Source of the DNA: Morinoia aosen
Lineage: Eukaryota; Arthropoda; Malacostraca; Amphipoda; Talitridae
Assembly: GCA_030386875.1 (NCBI GenBank)
Contig: CM059562.1
Location: forward strand, 21,877,360 to 21,941,359
Reading direction: 5' to 3'
Length of the DNA stretch: 64,000 bases
Notes under the pieces: model-generated
The model's database searches: none
Told to the model about the DNA's origin: nothing
Seen by the model: the letters and a program-made list of their open reading frames with translations, nothing else
In this document: positions 57,862 through 64,000 of the stretch, in pieces
Layout of the letters: every line of letters begins with the position of its first letter
Numbering within the stretch: the first letter of the stretch is position 1
Position numbers and translations under genes: made by a program

Positions 57862-58140
57862 TACCTAACCTAACCAAACCTATCTGACATATTTGTATGG
57901 AAGAGACGGTTCTCTCAAGGTTAATATCATTGGAATCTATGTCAAACCGTAACAAAATTCCAAAATAACTTAACCTTACTGGAGATCAACTATCCTAACC
58001 CAACATAACTTACCCTAACCCAAAATGACCCATCATAGCTTATGGTACCTATCCTAAACTAACCTATCCTTTAAGATATCCTAACTCAACATATCCTATT
58101 CTAATTCAACATAAACTATCCTAACCTAGGATAACCAATC
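57862..58140 (+). repeat. CCTAA-rich degenerate tract
   Basis: There are many variants of CCTAAC/CCCAAC/CCTATC, including CCTAACCTAACC at its start. CCTAA is the complement of the arthropod telomere repeat TTAGG, but the tract is too irregular to be called telomeric. Confidence 0.5.
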
Positions 58141-58577
58141 AGCAAAAACCCAGGCGCATCTAATCAACAAATGTTTTGATAAAACTGATAATTTTTTGAT
58201 AGCGCAAAGAATTAGTGTTTTGGACAGAAAACCCATAAAATGCAGCAAATATGTGTTTATTAACATTTACATGAACATAGTGTCTTCAAGCATGCTGCAT
58301 TGCTTCATTTGCCTCTATAATATAGAGCTGCCTATATTGCGGTTGAGCATCACCAGGGTACAGATTTGTCGTTTTAAATAATGCCCTTTTAAATCCCTTT
58401 TAAATAATGACAATAGTTCATATCCTTTACAAATTTTTGTATAGATTTTTTTCTTACTAATCCCTGTTGTCAAGAACTAACCAATTTTGGTTTTTATTTT
58501 TTCAGACCTACTGAAGATGGAGCTGGTCTCCGATACATTTAAAATTGACTTATTCAGATATTTTAAATTTAGCTTCG

Positions 58578-59160
58578 TTAAATTCTATTAAATATGATAC
58601 CTGTCCGTGCTGTATTCTTCGTCTTTGAATTCTTAATGATTGTCCGACTAAGGAGTGTTAATTTTACGAAATTCTTATCTTCATTCCTAAATCTAAATGC
58701 ATCACAGTACTCACATCTCGCATTCATTTCACCGATGTCAAATGGTTCTATATCAATAATATTATCTATGTCAACAATTGCTCCATTTCTTCTGACTCTC
58801 TGTCTTTGCAGTTGGTTTTGCCTTGAATGGTTAATTGCAACAGGATTCAGATTTTCAATTCTCTGCCTATATCTCTCTCTTTGGTTTGGATGATAATTCA
58901 TTCTGTCATATTCATTCATGATCTGTTGTCTTTGGTGAAACAAAGTTCTCTAACGCTCTAGGTACTGTGCCCGCTGCTCCTCGTCCATATTTTCACGCAT
59001 GATTTGTTTTCTTTGACTGTCTCGCTGAAGGTACTTTTCATGTTGTACATCGCTCATCGCAGTTCGCCTCACTTGCTGACATTGCCTGTGTAATGGTTTC
59101 TCTCGTTGTTGCTTCATCGTTAAATTTTTCTTTGCTTCGTTGTCGTTTGAATACAAGGTT
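58578..59160 (-). pseudogene. Helitron Rep/helicase N-terminal fragment
   Basis: The upstream frame (58950-59156) is Gln/Arg/Glu-rich with repeats like QQREKPLHRQ, MSDVQHEKYLQRD and MDEEQRAQYLER. The next frame (58578-58943) continues with RQRIENLNP and then DIGEMNARCEYCDAFRFRNED. That block matches the 'I-G-x-M-x-x-x-C-x-x-C-x-A' element that precedes the Rep domain in animal Helitron proteins. A stop separates the halves, and the Rep HUH and helicase domains are gone. Confidence 0.7.
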
Positions 59161-59324
59161 CCTATCTCTATTGCTACCGATGTTTATCCGTGATGTTTAT
59201 TCTTGTGATATTCACAAATACTTTATTCATCACTTTATTATATTTTCTAGTCTTTATAAATCACGATAGCTTATGAATGCTGCCACCAGCCACTCGGGCG
59301 AACAATATATATATATTTATAAGA

Positions 59325-59622
59325 CATATTTTCAAGATCTTCGGTAACGTTTGGTATAAGAGCGGAAGGCTATTATTTACGTATGTGCATCATTTCATCC
59401 TCTTTTCTCATCATCTCGACATCATCCTCATCTTCACTCTTCCTAATTACGAAGGTAATTAAATAGACATAAGATTTAGACATTCACCTATGACGATAAA
59501 AGGAATCAAGATGTTATTGGTTACATATTGTAATCGCACGCATCCTATCCTACATACTTAGAAATTCTGAAGGGGGAACATTAAACACATGGTGGATAAG
59601 GAATGACACTTATCTGAGATCC
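59325..59622. other. gene 2 intron 2, between Helitron and SINE
   Basis: No feature recognised. The last 14 bp (59609-59622) are the left target duplication of the next SINE. Confidence 0.5.
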
Positions 59623-59988
59623 CCCCTTAGGGGGATACAACTATTGTATCTATGGGAAGTAGCGCTCCCAGGGGGACAATGTGAGGGCCCGAGCTAATGG
59701 TTAGGTAGGCTTTCTTTTTGTTAAAATAACATAGGTTTTTGTTTTGTTACGGACCATCTTTTTTCGGTTCACTGCTGTCCTGTTTTTTCAGCACCTACTA
59801 CTTTCTTCTTCAACTTTGATCTTGTTTCATGAACTTCTTTCTCAACTTACTGTTTCTCTGCCCCTTCTGCATAGATTCCCCATTCTCCTATCTCCATACT
59901 AAATGGTGCCTTCCTCCTTCCTCTCTTCGATACGCTCTTTTTTTGTAGCGGTTAGGGAGGCTTAAACTAACTTATAATCTAATCTAAT
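59623..59988 (+). mobile_element. SINE family A copy with 14-bp target duplication
   Basis: The 366-bp copy starts CCCCTTAGGGGGATACAACTATTG and ends in TAATCTAATCTAAT. CTTATCTGAGATCC is duplicated at 59609-59622 and 59989-60002. It is one of the two best copies for defining the family ends. Confidence 0.95.
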
Positions 59989-60002
59989 CTTATCTGAGAT
60001 CC

Positions 60003-60275
60003 GCCGGCCTTTTGTTGATAGGTGGGACTCTCGCAACCCGGTCGCCATTTTGGAGTGCCAGGATCAACCGTTATGGTTGTTATCAAGTTAACAGTTGAAG
60101 TGATGTTATATGTCACGTGATTGAATTTGAAGGTAGGGCACAGTTACGTTTTGCTTTCAAGTGGATACAATTCAATTCTTTAACACATTTAATAGTGACA
60201 CACGCCCCAGTCCATAAGGACCGAAGCAGTTGATGTTCTCGCAGCTCACACCTCTTTCGATTCCTTGCCCGTACC
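60003..60275. other. spacer between two SINE copies
   Basis: No gene recognised. 60263-60275 is the left target duplication of the next SINE. Confidence 0.5.
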
Positions 60276-60639
60276 CCCCTCAGGGGGATACAACTATTGT
60301 ATCTATGGGAATTAGCGCTCCCAGGGGGACTATGTAAGGGCCTGAGCTAAAGGTTAGGTAGGCTTTCTTTTTTGTTGAAATAGAATAGGTTTTGTTTTGT
60401 TATGGACCATCTTTTTTCGGTTCACTGCTGTCCTGTTTTTCAGCACCTACTACTTTCTTCTTCAACTTTTTCTTGTTTCATGAACTCCTTTCTTAGCTTT
60501 CTGTTTCTGTGCCCTTTCTGCATAGATTCCACGTTTCTTTAACTCCATACTAAATGGTGCCTTCTTCCTTCCTCTCTTTGGATAGCCTTTGTTGCGGATA
60601 GGGAGGCTTAAACTAACTAATAATCTAATCTAATCTAAT
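60276..60639 (+). mobile_element. SINE family A copy with 13-bp target duplication
   Basis: The 364-bp copy starts CCCCTCAGGGGGATACAACTATTG. The 5' inverted repeat GATACAA-CTA-TTGTATC lies at 60287-60303. The tail is TAATCTAATCTAATC. CCTTGCCCGTACC is duplicated at 60263-60275 and 60640-60652. Confidence 0.95.
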
Positions 60640-60652
60640 CCTTGCCCGTACC

Positions 60653-61523
60653 TAACTGACTCCCAGTTCAAAAGGCAACCCTCACGGTGACGCTACCGCT
60701 GCTTCTCTAGATGCCGACTCCTAATTATATCGCACGGTTGATATATGAACATAAGATATTTCCTAAAACAATTTAAATACATTGGTATTTGCTTCTGCTA
60801 AGAAATTAATACTAAATTTCCCCATAAAACACTATTAATATTAAGTAAACCTTATGCTACTTTACATGTTGAAGTTCGTGGCATTTTCTGTTGGCGTTCC
60901 TTGTTTCATCGGCGTCCGGTCTCGGTTTCTTCTCGAAGGTATAGATGACATGACGCGCTCCTTCTTTGATTCACAGACTTATATGGTTCTTATAGAATTT
61001 CTCATGGACAAGAACGTTGGCCAATCGCTTCGTCTAATTCTTAACGTCGCTTCTCTTACAGTCATGTTTTTGAAACATGACAATGTCCCTTGAAATGATT
61101 TCCTGTTGTTGTTCATTCCGAATTCGCTGCCAGTAGAGTCCTATTGCGAGTAGCTTCCAATTTTCGCTCCATTGCGTGGTTCGTCAACGGTTATTCTGCT
61201 GCTGCGATAAACTTCCAATTATTTCCCAAATTTCTGATGGCTGCGATTGAGCGATTGAGCTAAAAGCTAAACAAAATTTTGTAATCCCTGACAGAAGTAT
61301 GTTTTGCAAGTATCTGTGATACGCGAGCTCAGTTTACTCGAGTGAAGAATTATTTTCCCTCCGTAGATAAGAAGCACCAGTTGACCCATCTTGGCGATGG
61401 CCTAACAGCGATCTTTTAATGTTACACTCAGCATTTGGGATCCATGATACCGCAGACTCGGATGAGAGCGTTACAGGCGGACTAAGAGAGGAACAAGCAG
61501 AATATTTTACAGATATGCTGAAT
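60653..61523. other. gene 2 intron 2, no feature recognised
   Basis: A 79-codon ORF at 60854-61093 has no motif. The rest is unassigned. Confidence 0.45.
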
Positions 61524-62826
61524 GGTGTGAACTGTGGCGTGATGTGGACTGTGGCGCGATGTGGACTGTGGTGCGATGTGGACTGTGGCGCGATGTGGAC
61601 TGTGGCGCGATGTGGACTGTGGCGCGATGTGGACTGTGGCGCGATGTGGACTGTGGCGCGATGTGGACTGTTGCGCGATGTGGACTGTGGCGCGACGTGG
61701 ACTGTGGCCCGACGTGGACTGTGGCGCGACGTGGACTGTGGCGCGACGTGGACTGTGGCGCGACGTGGACTGGGGCGCGACGTGGACTGGGGCGTGACGT
61801 GGACTGGGGCGTGACGTGGACTGGGGCGTGACGTGGACTGGGGCGTGACGTGGACTGGGGCGTGACGTGGACTGGGGCGTGACGTGGACTGGGGCGTGAC
61901 GTGGACTGGGGCGTGACGTGGACTGGGGCGTGACGTGGACTGGGGCGTGACGTGGACTGGGGCGTGACGTGGACTGGGGCGTGACGTGGACTGGGGCGTG
62001 ACGTGGACTGGGGCGTGACGTGGACTGGGGCGTGACGTGGTCTGGGGCGTGACGTGGACTGGGGCGTGACGTGGACTGGGGCGTGACGTGGACTGGGGCG
62101 TGACGTGGACTGGGGCGTGACGTGGACTGGGGCGTGACGTGGACTGGGGCGTGACGTGGACTGGGGCGTGACGTGGACTGGGGCGTGACGTGGACTGGGG
62201 CGTGACGTGGACTGGGGCGTGACGTGGACTGGGGCGTGACGTGGACTGGGGCGTGACGTGGACTGGGGCGTGACGTGGACTGGGGCGTGACGTGGACTGG
62301 GGCGTGACGTGGACTGGGGCGTGACGTGGACCGGGGCGTGACGTGGACCGGGGCGTGACGTGGACTGGGGCGTGACGTGGACTGGGGCGTGACGTGGACT
62401 GGGGCGTGACGTGGACTGGGGCGTGACGTGGACTGTGGCGTGGTGTGGACTGTGGCGTGGTGTGGACTGTGGCGTGGCGTGGACTGTGGCGTGGCGTGGC
62501 GTGGTCTGTGGCGTGGCGTGGACTGTGGCGTGGACTGTGGCGTGGTGTGGACTGTGGCGTGGCGTGGACTGTGGCGTGGCGTGGACTGTGGCGTGGTGTG
62601 GACTGTGGCGTGGCGTGGACTGTGGCGTGGACTGTGGCGTGATGTGGACTGTGGCGTAGCGTGGACTGTGGCGTAGCGTGGACTGTGGCGTGGCGTGGAC
62701 TGTGGCGTGGCGTTGACTGTGGCGTGGCGTGGACTGTGGCGTGGCGTGAACTGTAGCGTGACGTGGACTGTGGCGTGACGTGGACTGTGGCGTGGTGTTA
62801 TACTGTGACGTGATGTGGTCTGTGAT
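61524..62826 (+). repeat. 17-bp minisatellite, about 75 units
   Basis: Unit consensus GTGACGTGGACTGGGGC. Sub-blocks differ: GTGGACTGTGGCGCGAT type at 61539-61700, CGACGTGGACTGTGGCG type at 61690-61780, a very homogeneous GTGACGTGGACTGGGGC core at about 61790-62430, and GTGGCGTGGACTGTGGC type to the end. Strand composition is strongly skewed (G-rich plus strand). It ends a few bases before the exon 3 acceptor. Confidence 0.97.
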
Positions 62827-62832
62827 GTGCAG

Positions 62833-63000
62833 GCAATGGACGAGGCCCGCCTGGACGCCAAGCTGCCGGACAAAGACCGCGACCTGCACCTGCGGCTGGC
62901 GCAGCTGCGAGGGGACGAGGGGAAGAGTGCCGCTGCGCCCCCTGCTCTGCCTCCCCTCGAGAGCCCCAGTATTCCCCACGGCTTAGATGATGCTCAAGAG
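62833..63000 (+). CDS. gene 2, third coding exon
   Basis: 56 codons, phase 0 at both ends (MDEARLDAKLPDKDRDLHLRLAQLRGDE...), again with an RLxxLRG helix followed by a Pro/Ala-rich segment. GC content rises sharply relative to the next intron. The acceptor is TGTGCAG without a polypyrimidine tract, since the minisatellite directly precedes it. The donor is GTCGGT (63001), a weak consensus. Confidence 0.62.
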
Positions 63001-63892
63001 GTCGGTCCTGATGTTACTTCATGTTTATTGGCTACAAAATGTATTAAATACTGCAGGATTTGTACCTCGTTGACCGAATGATTCATTTCTAAAGTGTGTC
63101 AACTCTTGGATGTTCTGAAAATAGTTATTTCATCTTATATATATATTATAAGACTTGTAGCTTGAAACATCCTTTGTTGTTTGATTTTGCACACGTTAAA
63201 ACAAACTCATGTTCGTACAAGTGATTTCCATCTTGTTTGCTTATGTTATTCTACAGCACTTTTTTGCGTGAATGTTCTCATGAAGAAAATAAGTCCGCTG
63301 CAACTTATTTTGGTAATTAACTTGGGTTTTACAACGTGAGAATTTCTACTGTGTGTGAGAATATGATGGTGATAAGAGTATGCTTGAGAAACCAATGTAG
63401 TATAGAAATTCTTATTGACATTGAATTTTTAGTGCTGCTTTGCTGGAAGTATGTTGGGCAAAAGAATGGGAACACAGCAATGACGTGGTGCGTAAATGTG
63501 CGCCTGGCATTTGGTGAGCATTTCTGCCAGATAGGAGGGAGGGAGGCATTTCAGCCGCAGCTAACTTACAGTAGCTGTGGCTCTCTGTCAATGCGTTTAA
63601 CCGAAGTGGCTCTCTTGCAAAAATTAGTGAATAACACTGGACTAGAGCATAATCCAGTTCAACAGCTTGGGTCATCAGACTCGACGCATCTGCCCAATAA
63701 GAGCCGATACTGTTTATTTTCTTCTCTTTTGGTATTTATTTTCTTCTCTTTTGGTATTTATTTTCGTCTACAGCTTCTCCTATAAGTCATATTGCATTCG
63801 CATTTTTGCTAATTTAGTGAGAAATTAAGTGATTTGTATGCAATGATAGCTCAGTAGTTGACTGAAAGGTACAAAAGCATGTGTGTCCGCAG
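63001..63892. other. gene 2 intron 3
   Basis: AT-rich. A 22-bp unit ('tttattttcttctcttttgg') is repeated in tandem about 2.3 times at 63714-63765. A 149-codon ORF at 63336-63785 overlaps this and has no motif. Confidence 0.6.
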
Positions 63893-64000
63893 CTGCGCAA
63901 GCTGTTGGCGGAGGCGCAGACGAGCTCCAGCGCCGAGGCGGCGGCCGCGATGTCTGCCCTGGAGCGCGACCCCCGCCATGCAGGCCGCCGTGGCGCAGTC
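63893..64000 (+). CDS. gene 2, fourth coding exon, cut by the window end
   Basis: Acceptor CCGCAG (63891-63892) is followed in phase 0 by LRKLLAEAQTSSSAEAAAAM..., open to the window edge. Strong GC enrichment and phase agreement with exon 3 support it. The Leu/Ala helix resembles the LLxEA region of ANCHR-like proteins, but the evidence is thin. Confidence 0.6.
   Translation, partial: MRKLLAEAQTSSSAEAAAAMSALERDPRHAGRRGAV

Larger units (their letters stand above)
57785..59324 (-). mobile_element. Helitron relic
   Basis: On the minus strand the 3' end reads CCGTGGAATTTCTACGG (a stem-loop with one G-T pair), then GTCCTG and CTAG (complement of 57785-57788), followed by T. This is the Helitron 3' signature. 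The 5' end is probably the TC of TCTTATAAATATATATAT... (complement near 59324). An N-terminal Rep fragment lies inside at 58578-59160. The helicase is missing. The inside also holds a CCTAA-rich tract (57862-58140). Confidence 0.72.

Noticed and set aside
61482..62979. Two long minus-strand ORFs (463 and 490 codons) rich in HATVHVTPQST-like repeats
   Set aside because: They are translations of the 17-bp minisatellite, which has no stop in any frame of that strand. Overlapping frames give the same peptide, and gene 2 exon 3 lies on the other strand.

Overview
The window looks like a piece of a large, repeat-rich arthropod genome, most likely an insect. It is AT-rich, with long introns and many nested transposable elements of eukaryotic type: RNase H-bearing and esterase-bearing non-LTR retrotransposons, a Ty3/Gypsy LTR element, a tRNA-derived SINE, a Helitron, and many foldback or MITE elements. 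No bacterial, organellar or rRNA gene is visible. The species cannot be named from the sequence alone.

Two host genes run left to right and both are partial. Gene 1 contributes its last three coding exons (825-941, 3296-3626, 4229-4371). They encode a Gln/Glu-rich coiled coil, a Pro/Ser-rich stretch and a stop at 4369-4371. Gene 2 starts at ATG 55336 and has four phase-0 exons (55336-55506, 56424-56621, 62833-63000, 63893 to the window end). Its short RLxxLK-type helical repeats recall ZFYVE19/ANCHR abscission-checkpoint proteins, but this is tentative. The 51 kb between the two genes holds no convincing host gene.

That interval is a transposon landfill. A degraded I-like LINE (about 17.1-18.6 kb) and a second LINE relic (20.3-21.4 kb) are followed by a deep nest. 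A foldback element (from about 21457, ending about 33885) is split by I-like LINE A (21843-33825, 11-bp target duplication). LINE A is itself split by a tRNA-SINE (24695-24985) and by a complete Gypsy element on the minus strand (25405-31382, two 417-bp LTRs, 5-bp duplication). The Gypsy gag is in turn interrupted by an 824-bp TTAA-flanked MITE (29816-30639). LINE B (34637-40079) has long open ORFs but has lost the endonuclease His motif. LINE C (about 40090-46916) has a PHD-plus-esterase ORF1 and a dead reverse transcriptase, and it carries two copies of a GGTAAAT-ended MITE with 8-bp duplications, one of which holds a nested relative.

From 47329 to 53519 there is a run of four different non-autonomous elements, each bounded by TTAA. 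One is a near-identical inverted copy of the MITE inside the Gypsy gag. Their TIRs differ, but they share a diverged internal motif. A string of tight hairpins follows at 53770-53970, then a possible minus-strand promoter with three 14-bp repeats.

Gene 2 introns contain a Helitron relic (57785 to about 59324), two SINE copies with clear target duplications (59623-59988, 60276-60639) and a 17-bp minisatellite of about 75 units (61524-62826). The minisatellite abuts the exon 3 acceptor. At least eight copies of one SINE family are scattered over the window, and all those seen lie in the same orientation as the host genes.
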